From positions 24,783 to 88,782 of the forward strand of contig NZ_SWJZ01000026.1 in assembly GCF_005144475.1 (NCBI RefSeq): DNA of 64,000 bases. The letters are read 5' to 3'. The notes under the pieces were generated by a model, which saw nothing but the letters and a program-made list of their open reading frames with translations, had not been told where the DNA came from and did not search any database. The DNA is from Rhodobacter capsulatus. Lineage in GTDB: Bacteria > Pseudomonadota > Alphaproteobacteria > Rhodobacterales > Rhodobacteraceae. Shown piece by piece: positions 34,064-42,779 of the stretch (the first letter of the stretch is position 1; every line of letters starts with the position of its first letter). A program made the translations under genes and the position numbers.

Positions 34064-34866
34064 CCGGGGTCTAGCCAATCCCCGAGGTCAAGCCCGGTGA
34101 TCTGGCTGGTCGCCCGGATATCGCTGTCGTAAAGGCCGCAGAGATAGGCGTGATCCGCCGCCGCCATCGGCGTCGTTTCGGTCGAGACGATGGGGACGAT
34201 GTAGTCCCGCAGGGCGATCTGCGCGGGCGGAAGCTGCAGGAAGTCAAGCAGCCGCGCCAGTTCGGTTTCGGGCTGCGCCCAAAGCCGGTCGGTGCGCAGG
34301 AACAGCAGCTGCCGACGGGGAAAATGCGTCAGCAGCCGGGCGATCTGCGCCGCGTAGAAGCCGCGTTCGACATAGGAAAAGACCCGGTGCACGCCATCCG
34401 GCGCCAAGGCGACACGATCGCGGCCCGCGCGGATCGCCCGGGAAAAGGGCAGGGTGTCGTGCTGCTGCGCGGTCTCCATCCGCCAGTGCGAATAGGCGCG
34501 AAAGGCCGGATGGCGCAGGCAGATCACCAGCCGCGCGCGCGGATTGTAGGCGGCCAGCCGTTCGATCGCCTGCGGCCAGTAGATGTAGATCGGCGTCGCC
34601 TCGCCGCGCAGGACCGTGTCGGACGACCAGTCGAACAGATCATGCAGGCCCGCGGGATCCGGACGGGTCCAGTCAAGGTCCTCGTCGTCGAAGAAATGCA
34701 CCTCCTTGCGATGTGCCATCTGGATGGCGGGATGGCGGCGCAACATGGCGTCAAGCGCCGTCGTGCCGCCCTTTTGCACGCCCAGGATGAAGAAATCGAC
34801 CCGGCGCTCCGGGCGCGGGGAGGGCAGGGGGGGCGGGCGATCTTGCAGCGTTTCGCGGTCAGTCAC
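34039..34866 (-). CDS. heparan-sulfate-type sulfotransferase
   Basis: A 275-residue PAPS-dependent sulfotransferase: FFILGVQKGGTTALDAMLRRHP (phosphosulfate loop), KEVHFFD, and RLVICLRHPAFRAYSHW (3'-phosphate binding). The pattern is that of NDST/NodH-like carbohydrate sulfotransferases. The start is set at GTG 34866 because a terminator hairpin lies at 34907-34936; an ATG at 34962 would include that hairpin. It converges on and overlaps the other sulfotransferase gene. Confidence 0.82.
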   Translation of the reverse strand: MTDRETLQDRPPPLPSPRPERRVDFFILGVQKGGTTALDAMLRRHPAIQMAHRKEVHFFDDEDLDWTRPDPAGLHDLFDWSSDTVLRGEATPIYIYWPQAIERLAAYNPRARLVICLRHPAFRAYSHWRMETAQQHDTLPFSRAIRAGRDRVALAPDGVHRVFSYVERGFYAAQIARLLTHFPRRQLLFLRTDRLWAQPETELARLLDFLQLPPAQIALRDYIVPIVSTETTPMAAADHAYLCGLYDSDIRATSQITGLDLGDWLDPGYAEPMAG

Positions 34867-34906
34867 TCCGAGAGGGCCTTTCCGGATCGGTCGGGGGATC
34901 GGGCAC

Positions 34907-34936
34907 GAAAAACGGGGCCGCCCGGCAAGCGGCCCC
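34907..34936 (-). terminator. rho-independent terminator after ackA
   Basis: GGGGCCGC / GCGGCCCC with a seven-base loop, followed on the minus strand by GTTTTTCG. It is positioned to end the membrane protein-ackA transcript. Confidence 0.8.
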
Positions 34937-35057
34937 GGCGAGATTGGCGGAGGCCCGCGCAAAACTCAAGCTTTCCGATCCGCCCCGATCCGTTCCGCCC
35001 CCGTGAACGGGGGGTGGCCGGGGCGAGAGGGGCGCCGCGGCGCCCCGTCCACGGGGG

Positions 35058-36290
35058 TCACTGGGCGGCCAGCGCGAAGGGCAGGCTGTGCCCCGGCTCG
35101 ACCTTGGTCAGCGCCCGCGTGTCGAGCGCGATCATCCGTTCCTCGTCCGTCGGCACGACCAGCGTCGCCACCCGTGCCCCCGCCGCGCTGATGTTCGGAT
35201 GGCCGTCGCGGGCAATCGCATTCGCCCGCGCGTCGATCGAGACGCCGAGAAACCCCAGATCCTCGCAGATCATCGCGCGCACCCGGGCGCTGTTCTCGCC
35301 GATCCCCGCGGTGAAGACGAGCGCGTCGATCCCGCCCATCGCCGCCGCATAGGCGCCGATCATCTTGCGGATCTGATAGACGAAAACCTCGATCGCCAGC
35401 TGGCAGCGCGCATTGCCCGCATCGGCCGCCGCCATCACCTCGCGCATGTCGTTCGACAGCCCCGACAGGCCCAGAAGCCCGCTTTTGGTGTAGCAGATGT
35501 CCTCGACCTCGGTCAGGCTCAGCCCGGCCTCGCGCAGCAGATGGAAGATGATCGCCGGGTCGAAATCGCCGCTGCGGGTGCCCATCGGCACGCCGCCGAA
35601 AGTGCCGAACCCGATCGAGGTGTCGATCGACTGCCCGCCCTTGACCGCATCGAGCGTGACGCCGTTGCCCAGATGGCAGACCACCATCGACAGGCTGTCC
35701 AGCGGGCGGTTCAGCAGCTCGGCCGCGCTGCGCGAGACGTAGCGGCAGGAGGTGCCGTGAAAGCCGTAGCGGCGGATGCCGTGCTTTTGCGTCAGCTCAT
35801 AGGGCAGGGCGTAAAGATGGGCGCGTTCGGGAATGGTCTGGTGAAAGGCGGTGTCGAAAACGACGACATTCGGCACGCCGGGGAACATCCGCTGCGCTTC
35901 CTCGATGCCGATGATGTTGCAGGGATTGTGCAGCGGCGCAAAGCTGGCGCAGGCGCGCAGCGCCGCCATCACCGCGTCATCGACCAGCACCGAGCCGAAG
36001 AAGATGGCCCCGCCATGCACGGCGCGGTGCCCGATGGCGGTGATCGCGCCGGGGCATTCGATCACGTCATATTCGGGGTTCGTGAGGTTTTCCATCATCA
36101 GCGCGAAGGCGGCGCGGTGATCGGGGATGACGACGCGGTGATGCTCGCCGCGGTGGCCGACCCAGTGATCGGTGGTGCCCTCGGGCTCGCCGATGCGGGC
36201 GATCAGCCCCGAGGCGATCACATGGCTCAGATCGGGGGCATGCAGTTGATATTTCAGGCTGGAGCTGCCGCAGTTGATGGTCAGGATCAT
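35058..36290 (-). CDS. ackA: acetate/propionate kinase
   Basis: A 410-residue ASKHA-fold kinase with the N-terminal ILTINCGSSSLKYQL, phosphate motif VVCHLGNGVTLDAVKGG, and VFTAGIGENSARVR near the C-terminus. It makes ATP and a short-chain acid from acyl phosphate. The second histidine of the consensus GFHGTSHRYV is cysteine here (GFHGTSCRYV). AAGGAC precedes ATG 36290. It sits beside the propanediol microcompartment locus, whose PduL makes propionyl phosphate, so propionate formation with ATP gain is its likely job. It could also use acetyl phosphate from Xsc. Confidence 0.92.
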   Translation of the reverse strand: MILTINCGSSSLKYQLHAPDLSHVIASGLIARIGEPEGTTDHWVGHRGEHHRVVIPDHRAAFALMMENLTNPEYDVIECPGAITAIGHRAVHGGAIFFGSVLVDDAVMAALRACASFAPLHNPCNIIGIEEAQRMFPGVPNVVVFDTAFHQTIPERAHLYALPYELTQKHGIRRYGFHGTSCRYVSRSAAELLNRPLDSLSMVVCHLGNGVTLDAVKGGQSIDTSIGFGTFGGVPMGTRSGDFDPAIIFHLLREAGLSLTEVEDICYTKSGLLGLSGLSNDMREVMAAADAGNARCQLAIEVFVYQIRKMIGAYAAAMGGIDALVFTAGIGENSARVRAMICEDLGFLGVSIDARANAIARDGHPNISAAGARVATLVVPTDEERMIALDTRALTKVEPGHSLPFALAAQ

Positions 36291-36400
36291 GGTCGGTTGT
36301 CCTTGGGTGCAGGGCAGCCCCGGGGGGCCGCCGGGAAATCGGCGACGCGACGGGGGGCGTCGCGCCGCCGGACAGGGCGGGGGAAGGGGCCGCCCCCGGA

Positions 36401-37312
36401 TCAGACCGGCAGGGGCGCAAGCGTCCAGAAGCCCACCGCGGTCAGAAGGTTGATCGCAAAGGTCATCACGGCGATGGCGCAGGCGGGCGGGTCGACATGG
36501 GTGTCGCCGTGGCACAGGAAGGCGCGGGCACAGAACTCGCCGAGGAAGGCCGAGAGGATGCCGATCACCGCGCCCCAGATCACCGAGCCCGAGGCCACGC
36601 CCGCAAGGGCGGCGGGCAGCATGATGTGGTGGGTGACCGGGATCAGCACGCCAAGCGTCAGGAAAAACAGCGACGAGGCCGCGATGCCGAAGGCCAGCAG
36701 CGCGCCCGGCACGCCATGGGTGACGCCCAGCCAGGCGCCCAGCAAGCCGCCGCCCAGACCGATCACCGCGATCTGCGCCGGGCTTGACTGGAACACCAGC
36801 CATTTCGTCGCGTCGGTCGGCTGGAAGAAACCGCGGCCCGGATCGGCCTTGCCGCAAAAGCCGCAAGTCCCCCACAGAAACCGCGCCAGGAAGGCCGAGA
36901 TCACCACGCCGACGGCGGGCAGGTCGGAAAAGGCAAGGCCGGGGCCGAAGCTTGGCACGAATTGCAGCGCCCAGAAGATCACATAGCCGATCAGCCCGAA
37001 GAGGCCGCCCACCAGAAGCACGTCGGGCGCGTTCAGCCCCATGCCCGCGGTGACGATGTTGCGCCCGCTATCAAGCTTGCCCTTTTTCGCCGCATAGGCC
37101 GCCGCCGCGACGCCTGCCGCAAAGCCGCCGGTATGCGGGCCGAAGGCGCCAAAGGGGATGCCGAAGAAATCGGTCGTGCCCGCGCCGATGGCGAGCTGGA
37201 TCGCGACGCCGATCATCGTCAGGAAGCCGACGAAGGCGAAGGCGGGCAGCGCGCCGATCGCGGCGCCGAATATTCCGCCGCCGAAAGCGACGAGCAAACC
37301 AAGCAGTGTCAT
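36401..37312 (-). CDS. multi-pass membrane protein linked to the microcompartment locus
   Basis: A 303-residue, glycine-rich protein with about eight hydrophobic helices and a cysteine-bearing loop (WGTCGFCGKADPGRG near residue 170). AAGGAG lies before ATG 37312. It precedes ackA in one minus-strand operon, divergent from the shell genes. Its placement suggests a transporter for propanediol or its acid product, but the family was not identified with certainty. The 110-base gap to ackA holds a stable hairpin (GCGACGC/GCGTCGC). Confidence 0.6.
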   Translation of the reverse strand: MTLLGLLVAFGGGIFGAAIGALPAFAFVGFLTMIGVAIQLAIGAGTTDFFGIPFGAFGPHTGGFAAGVAAAAYAAKKGKLDSGRNIVTAGMGLNAPDVLLVGGLFGLIGYVIFWALQFVPSFGPGLAFSDLPAVGVVISAFLARFLWGTCGFCGKADPGRGFFQPTDATKWLVFQSSPAQIAVIGLGGGLLGAWLGVTHGVPGALLAFGIAASSLFFLTLGVLIPVTHHIMLPAALAGVASGSVIWGAVIGILSAFLGEFCARAFLCHGDTHVDPPACAIAVMTFAINLLTAVGFWTLAPLPV

Positions 37313-37440
37313 TCTGGTCTCCTTGTATATTCCGGGCGGATCCGACTGGAGTATGTCCGGGGTCTTGATGCGGTTTGAAAGGGCGCGGCCGGAGGACCGC
37401 GAAAACGACCGGGCACGGAAAAGATGCGCGCGAAAACAGG

Positions 37441-37465
37441 GCATCGGAAAATCACTTTCCGATGC
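37441..37465. promoter_or_regulatory. perfect 10-base inverted repeat
   Basis: GCATCGGAAA, spacer ATCAC, TTTCCGATGC. A 25-base dyad of this quality 129 bases upstream of the membrane-protein start is a good operator candidate. Confidence 0.65.
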
Positions 37466-37502
37466 GCGAATTCCTTTCGGAGTGGCGCGAGTTTCTTTCC
37501 GA
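37464..37502 (+). promoter_or_regulatory. direct repeats 21 bases apart, AraC-type site candidate
   Basis: GCGCGAATTCCTTTCGGA (37464-37481) and GCGCGAGTTTCTTTCCGA (37485-37502) agree at 15 of 18 positions and are 21 bases apart start to start. That is the spacing used by many AraC-family activators. Confidence 0.55.
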
Positions 37503-37721
37503 CGCGGGCGGTCGATTGGCGCTGAAATTACCGCCGCGGGCGCTTGCGGGTCAACGCGAGCGGCTTGGCCTTCGCGGGTAGTTTCTTGCAATTTCCGCTT
37601 TGCCCGAGTCGCTTCGATATTCAGGTCATTGTAATATATGGGAAAGTTCTCGAAGGCCTTGGCGGGTTCTGCGATTTTCCGCGGTTCCCGCCTGTCAGGG
37701 CCGCGCCGACAGCGGTCGGGA

Positions 37722-37771
37722 CTTGTCCGGGGCAGGACAAGAAAACACCCGGCACCTGTCTTTTCTTGTCC
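37722..37771. promoter_or_regulatory. three CTTGTCC half-sites forming two dyads
   Basis: CTTGTCC at 37722-37728, GGACAAG at 37735-37741 and CTTGTCC at 37765-37771. The last two extend to perfect 11-base arms, GGACAAGAAAA and TTTTCTTGTCC, with a 15-base spacer. It lies 183 bases upstream of the first microcompartment gene and could be an operator or an attenuator hairpin. Confidence 0.6.
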
Positions 37772-37953
37772 CGGGCTCGATCCGCGCGATCCGGCCGGGG
37801 TGACAAAACCCCCGTATTTTCAGGGGAAAACCGCGGCGCAAAAGGGCAGGGCAAGTTATTCCCCTTTGTGGTCAAGGCGCTCGCGTTGACCCTTTTGGCT
37901 TTCCGGGCCTATTCCTTTGCCAGACGCCGAAAGCGGCAGCCCAGGAAAAACAG

Positions 37954-38544
37954 ATGAAACGCCCCCGCCAACATAAAATCCTGATGATCGTCGGAGATTA
38001 CTCTGAAGATTATGAAGTGATGGTGCCGTTTCAGGCGTTCACCCTGCTGGGCTTCACCGTCGAGGCCGTCTGCCCCGGCAAACGCAAGGGCGAGACGATC
38101 CGCACCGCGATCCATGAGTTCGAGGGCGATCAGACCTATTCGGAAAAACCCGGCCATCGTTTCGCGCTGACGGCAAGCTTCGCCCATGTCAGCCCCGAGG
38201 ACCATGCCGGTCTCTATCTCGCCGGTGGCCGTGCCTGCGAATACCTGCGCCTGCAGGCGCCGGTGCTGGCCATCGTGCGGGCCTTCATGACGGAGAACCG
38301 GCCGGTGGCCGCGATCTGCCATGGCGCGCAGCTCCTGACCGCCGCCGACGTGGTGCGCGGACGTCGGTTGACGGCCTGTCCGGCTGTCGAACCGGAAGTG
38401 ACGGCGGCAGGGGCCCACTTCGTCGCAACCGCGCCGGAGCAAACCGTGATCGACGGCAATCTTGCGACCGCACCGGCCTGGCCCGGGCATCCGACACTGA
38501 TGCGCGCGTTCGTTTCGCTCATCGACCCCGACATCCTGAACTGA
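37954..38544 (+). CDS. DJ-1/PfpI family protein
   Basis: A 196-residue DJ-1/PfpI-like protein with the nucleophile elbow AAICHGAQLL (Cys near 119) and the LYLAGGRA oxyanion motif near 89. Family members include glyoxalase III-type deglycases, proteases and amidases. It is the first gene before the glycyl-radical dehydratase, a place often filled by such proteins in GRM loci. It may remove reactive aldehyde adducts, which is an inference. Confidence 0.85.
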   Translation: MKRPRQHKILMIVGDYSEDYEVMVPFQAFTLLGFTVEAVCPGKRKGETIRTAIHEFEGDQTYSEKPGHRFALTASFAHVSPEDHAGLYLAGGRACEYLRLQAPVLAIVRAFMTENRPVAAICHGAQLLTAADVVRGRRLTACPAVEPEVTAAGAHFVATAPEQTVIDGNLATAPAWPGHPTLMRAFVSLIDPDILN

Positions 38545-38601
38545 CCGGCTTTCCGGCGGGACCAGACCCCGCCGGGACGCCTCCACCGCCTGGAGGATAG
38601 A

Positions 38602-41124
38602 ATGATTGAGAAGGGCTTCACCAAACCGACCGACCGCATCACGCGGCTGAAGAACCAGATCCTGAATGCCCGGCCCCATGTCGAGGCCGAGCGCGCCGTG
38701 CTGGCCACCGAAGCCTACAAGGCGACCGAGGGCCTGTCGCCGATCCTGCGCCGCGCCAAGGTGGTGGAAAAGATCTTCGCCGAACTGCCGATCACCATCC
38801 GCGACGATGAACTGGTCGTGGGCTCGATCACCGTCAACCCGCGCTCGACCGAGATCTGCCCCGAATTCAGCTTCGACTGGGTGGAAAAGGAATTCGACAC
38901 CATGGCGACCCGGGTCGCCGACCCGTTCGAAATCCCCAAGGAAACCGCCGCCGCCCTGCATGAGGCGTTCAAATACTGGCCGGGCCGCACCACCGCCGAT
39001 CTCGCCGCCTCCTACATGTCGAAAAAGGCGAAGGACTGCATCGCCAACGGCGTCTTCACCGTCGGCAATTATTTCTACGGCGGCGTCGGCCATGTCTGCG
39101 TCGATTACGGCAAGATCCTGAAAACCGGCTTCCGCGGCGTCATCATCGAGGCGATCAAACGCCGCGAAGTGCTGGATGAACGCGACCCCGACACGATCAA
39201 GAAACAGCAGTTCTACACCGCCGTCATCATCGCCTATACGGCCGCGATCGGCTTTGCCAACCGCTATGCCGACAAGGCCGAGGAGCTGGCGCGGGCCTGC
39301 CCCAACCCGACCCGCAAGGCGGAACTGGAACAGATCGCGAAGAACTGCCGCCGCGTGCCCGAACATGGCGCCACGAGCTTCTGGGAAGCCTGCCAGACGA
39401 TGTGGTTCGTGCAATGCATGTTGCAGATCGAATCCTCGGGCCATTCGATCTCGCCCGGCCGGTTTGACCAATACATGTATCCGTTCCTGAAAGCCGATAC
39501 CGCGATCAGCCGCGACTTTGCCCAGGAACTGATCGACTGCATCTGGATCAAGCTGAACGACGTCAACAAGACCCGCGACGAGGTCTCGGCGCAAGCCTTT
39601 GCCGGTTATGCGGTGTTCCAGAACCTCTGCGTCGGCGGTCAGACCGAAGACGGGCTCGATGCGACGAACGACGTGTCCTACATGTGCATGGAAGCGGTGG
39701 CCCATGTGCGTCTGCCCGCGCCGTCCTTCTCGATCCGGGTCTGGCAGGGCACGCCGGATGACTTCCTGCACCGTGCCGCCGAGGTCGTGCGTCTGGGGCT
39801 TGGCGTTCCCGCCGTCTACAACGACGAGGTGATCATCCCCTCGCTGCAAAACCGCGGTGTCTCGCTGTCGGATGCCCGCGATTACGGCATCGTCGGCTGC
39901 GTCGAGCCGCAGGCGATCCACCGCACCGAGGGCTGGCACGACGCCGCCTTCTTCAACGTGGCGAAGGTGCTGGAAATCACCCTCGACAACGGCAAGGTCG
40001 GCGACACCCAGCTGGGCCCGATCACCGGCGATCCGCGCGACTGGAAATCGATCGACGATTTCTACACCGCCTTCACCGGGCAGATGTCGTTCTTTGTCAA
40101 ATACCTGGCCGAGGCCGACAATTGTGTCGACATCGCCCATGCCGAACGGGCGCCGCTGCCGTTCCTGTCGGCGATGGTCGATGACTGCATGGGCCGCGGC
40201 AAGTCGGTGCAGGAAGGCGGCGCGATCTACAACTTCACCGGCCCGCAGGCCTTCGGCGTCGCCGACACCGGCGACTCGGTCTATGCGATGAAGAAATTCG
40301 TCTGGGACGACAAGAAGCTGACGATGGCCGAGCTGAAGGAAGCGCTCGACGCGAACTTCGGTCTGGGCACCGGGGCGAATGCGCCCGCCGAGATGAGCGA
40401 AAGCCAGATCTACGAAGCGGTGAAGAAAGTGCTGGCCGCGAATGCCAGCCTCGATGTCGCCGCGCTCAAGGACGAGGTCTATCGCACGCTCTCGACCGGC
40501 GCGGCGCCTGCGGCTTCGTCGAAATATGACGGCATCCGCCGCCTGCTCGACAGTGCTGATGCCTTCGGCAACGACAATGACGACGTCGACCTGATCGCCC
40601 GGAAATGCGCGCAGATCTACTGCAAGGAAGTGGAGAAATACACCAACCCGCGCGGGGGCCAGTTCCAGGCGGGGATCTATCCGGTCTCGGCGAACGTGCT
40701 CTTCGGCAAGGACGTGGGCGCGCTGCCCGACGGCCGCCCGGCGAAACAGCCGCTGGCCGATGGCGTCTCGCCCCGGCAGGGCAAGGACCGGCTCGGCCCG
40801 ACCGCGGCGGCGAATTCGGTGGCGAAACTCGACCACTTCATCGCCTCGAACGGCACGCTCTACAACCAGAAATTCCTGCCCTCCGCTCTGGCAGGGGACG
40901 CCGGGTTGCAGAACTTCGCCGCGCTGGTGCGGTCTTACTTCGATCACAAGGGCATGCATGTGCAGTTCAACGTGATCGACCGCGAAACCCTTCTGAAGGC
41001 ACAGAAAAACCCCGAGGACTATCGTGACCTCGTGGTCCGGGTGGCGGGCTATTCGGCGCAGTTCGTCGTGCTCGCGAAAGAGGTGCAGGACGACATCATC
41101 AGCCGCACCGAACAGGCCTTCTGA
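38602..41124 (+). CDS. glycyl-radical 1,2-propanediol dehydratase
   Basis: An 840-residue glycyl radical enzyme. The catalytic cysteine lies in YGIVGCVEPQ (Cys433) and the radical glycine in VRVAGYSAQF (Gly816). Length and motifs fit the diol-dehydratase group; the neighbouring aldehyde dehydrogenase, PduL and propanol-type dehydrogenase indicate 1,2-propanediol as substrate rather than choline. It has no long N-terminal encapsulation extension. It requires the radical-SAM activase encoded at 49101. It gives propionaldehyde without B12, even though a cobalamin locus is next door. Confidence 0.93.
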   Translation: MIEKGFTKPTDRITRLKNQILNARPHVEAERAVLATEAYKATEGLSPILRRAKVVEKIFAELPITIRDDELVVGSITVNPRSTEICPEFSFDWVEKEFDTMATRVADPFEIPKETAAALHEAFKYWPGRTTADLAASYMSKKAKDCIANGVFTVGNYFYGGVGHVCVDYGKILKTGFRGVIIEAIKRREVLDERDPDTIKKQQFYTAVIIAYTAAIGFANRYADKAEELARACPNPTRKAELEQIAKNCRRVPEHGATSFWEACQTMWFVQCMLQIESSGHSISPGRFDQYMYPFLKADTAISRDFAQELIDCIWIKLNDVNKTRDEVSAQAFAGYAVFQNLCVGGQTEDGLDATNDVSYMCMEAVAHVRLPAPSFSIRVWQGTPDDFLHRAAEVVRLGLGVPAVYNDEVIIPSLQNRGVSLSDARDYGIVGCVEPQAIHRTEGWHDAAFFNVAKVLEITLDNGKVGDTQLGPITGDPRDWKSIDDFYTAFTGQMSFFVKYLAEADNCVDIAHAERAPLPFLSAMVDDCMGRGKSVQEGGAIYNFTGPQAFGVADTGDSVYAMKKFVWDDKKLTMAELKEALDANFGLGTGANAPAEMSESQIYEAVKKVLAANASLDVAALKDEVYRTLSTGAAPAASSKYDGIRRLLDSADAFGNDNDDVDLIARKCAQIYCKEVEKYTNPRGGQFQAGIYPVSANVLFGKDVGALPDGRPAKQPLADGVSPRQGKDRLGPTAAANSVAKLDHFIASNGTLYNQKFLPSALAGDAGLQNFAALVRSYFDHKGMHVQFNVIDRETLLKAQKNPEDYRDLVVRVAGYSAQFVVLAKEVQDDIISRTEQAF

Positions 41125-41237
41125 CACCGCCGGTCCCGCGGCAACGCGGGGCCAGCCTCCCGGTCGGGCGGGCCGTCTCCTCCCGCCTCGCGCGCGCCCG
41201 GCCGGGCCCTTTCCCCCCCTCACCGACAGGTGTTCCG

Positions 41238-42377
41238 ATGACCCGCTATCAAAGTTTCTCTCCGCGGACCGAAATCGTCTTCGGCGACGGGCTGCTGGAG
41301 CGCCTGCAGGCCTATCGCGGCCAGCGCGTCGGCATCGTGACCGACGAGTTCATGGCCCGCTCGGGTCCGCTTGATCGCGTTCTGGCGCATCTGGAGGGCT
41401 GCACGGTCGAGATCTTCGCCGAAGCCATCCCCGAGCCGCCGCTGGCCACCGTTTCCGCAGGCGCCCGCCTGTTCGCCGAATTCCGCCCCGATGTGGTGCT
41501 GGCGCTGGGCGGCGGCTCGCCCATCGATGCGGCGAAAGCCATCCTGGCGGTGGTGCGCGGCATCGACCCCGCCCATCCGATCCGTCTGGTCGCGATCCCG
41601 ACGACCAGCGGCACCGGCTCCGAGGTCACCGCCTTCGCGGTGATCTCGGACCCTGCCAACAACCGGAAATTCCCGCTGATTTCCAAGGACCTGATCCCCG
41701 ATGTGGCGATCCTGGACCCGGAATTCGTCCGCACCGCGCCGCCGAAGGTCACCGCCGATACCGGCATGGATGTGATCACCCATGCGATCGAGGCGGTGGT
41801 GGCGCGCGGCGCCTCGAACTTCACCGACGCCTTCGCCGAAAAGGCGCTCGAACTGGCCTTTGCGGCGCTGCCCAAGGCTTACGACAACGGCAACGATCTG
41901 GCCGCCCGCGATGCGATGCATCAGGCCTCGTGCCTGGCGGGCATGGCCTTCACCGAGGCGGGGCTGGGCCTCAACCACGGGCTCGCCCATGCGATCGGCG
42001 GGCGGCTGCATCTGGTGCATGGCCGCATCAACGCGGTGCTGCTGCCCCATGTCATCGCCTGGAACGCCGGTCTGTCGGACGACGCGCCCGGCTGCCGCGA
42101 GACCGCGGGCCGCTATGCCCGCATCGCCGCCCGGGTGGGCCTTGACGTGCCGGGCACGCGGGCGGGCGTCGTCGCGCTCATTCGGGCGATCGAGGCGCTG
42201 AATGCGCGCTTCGGCATCCCTTCCTCGCTGCGCGGCCTTGGCGTCGCGATCGAGGACTACCGTCGGGCGATCCCCGACCTTGCGGCAGCCGCCTTTGCGG
42301 ATGCCTGCACCGCGGGAAACCCGCGCCGTCCCGTGCTGGCAGATCTGGAAATGCTGCTGGACCGGGCCGGGGGCTGA
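41238..42377 (+). CDS. iron-dependent alcohol dehydrogenase (1-propanol dehydrogenase, PduQ-like)
   Basis: A 379-residue group III alcohol dehydrogenase with nucleotide loop ALGGGSPIDAAK, TTSGTGSE, and metal-binding residues in DVITHAIEA and GLNHGLAHAIGG. In microcompartments it reduces propionaldehyde to propanol and recycles NADH made by the aldehyde dehydrogenase. A 113-base gap separates it from the dehydratase. Confidence 0.92.
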   Translation: MTRYQSFSPRTEIVFGDGLLERLQAYRGQRVGIVTDEFMARSGPLDRVLAHLEGCTVEIFAEAIPEPPLATVSAGARLFAEFRPDVVLALGGGSPIDAAKAILAVVRGIDPAHPIRLVAIPTTSGTGSEVTAFAVISDPANNRKFPLISKDLIPDVAILDPEFVRTAPPKVTADTGMDVITHAIEAVVARGASNFTDAFAEKALELAFAALPKAYDNGNDLAARDAMHQASCLAGMAFTEAGLGLNHGLAHAIGGRLHLVHGRINAVLLPHVIAWNAGLSDDAPGCRETAGRYARIAARVGLDVPGTRAGVVALIRAIEALNARFGIPSSLRGLGVAIEDYRRAIPDLAAAAFADACTAGNPRRPVLADLEMLLDRAGG

Positions 42378-42466
42378 GCAGGGGGGCAGACTGGCAAAGC
42401 AGCACGAAGATACCCGTTTCCCCAATCGAACCAACATCTTGAACGCCGGAAGGCAAGGAGAAAGTC

Positions 42467-42751
42467 ATGCAACAGGAAGCTCTCGGAATGGTCGAGACCA
42501 AGGGTCTGGTCGCCGCGATCGAAGCCGCCGATGCGATGGTCAAATCGGCCAATGTCACCATGGTCGGCTATGAAAAGATCGGCTCGGGTCTGGTCACCGT
42601 GATGGTGCGCGGCGACGTCGGCGCGGTCAAGGCCGCCACCGATGCCGGGGCCGTGGCCGCCGAAAAGGTCGGCTCGGTCGTCTCGGTCCATGTGATCCCG
42701 CGCCCGCACACCGAAGTCGAAAAAATCCTGCCGGCGCCGAAAGCCGTCTGA
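42467..42751 (+). CDS. hexameric microcompartment shell protein (BMC-H, PduA/PduJ-like)
   Basis: A 94-residue canonical BMC-H protein: [46 protein letters not shown] and [17 protein letters not shown] sits at the pore loop, typical of the PduA type. AAGGAGAAA precedes it. It tiles the facets of the shell and is probably the major shell component. Confidence 0.95.
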   Translation: MQQEALGMVETKGLVAAIEAADAMVKSANVTMVGYEKIGSGLVTVMVRGDVGAVKAATDAGAVAAEKVGSVVSVHVIPRPHTEVEKILPAPKAV

Positions 42752-42779
42752 GCCCTGATCGCGAAAAGGAGGATCGACG

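Larger units (their letters stand above)
37313..37953. promoter_or_regulatory. 641-base control region between ackA operon and microcompartment operon
   Basis: No gene is supported. It has a perfect ten-base dyad (37441-37465), 21-base-spaced direct repeats (37464-37502) and a three-half-site cluster (37722-37771), annotated separately. The region is more AT-rich than its surroundings. It most likely carries the main promoters of both divergent operons, under the PocR/AraC two-component system encoded at 50291-52692 (inference). Confidence 0.7.

Noticed and set aside
37313..37953. Sigma-54 promoter for the compartment operon
   Set aside because: No convincing GG-N10-GC element with the TGGCAC/TTGC consensus was found in the region.
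37909..41223. 1100-codon minus-strand open frame opposite the glycyl-radical dehydratase
   Set aside because: Composition is a mirror of the plus-strand enzyme, which has intact catalytic motifs. There is no promoter or ribosome site.
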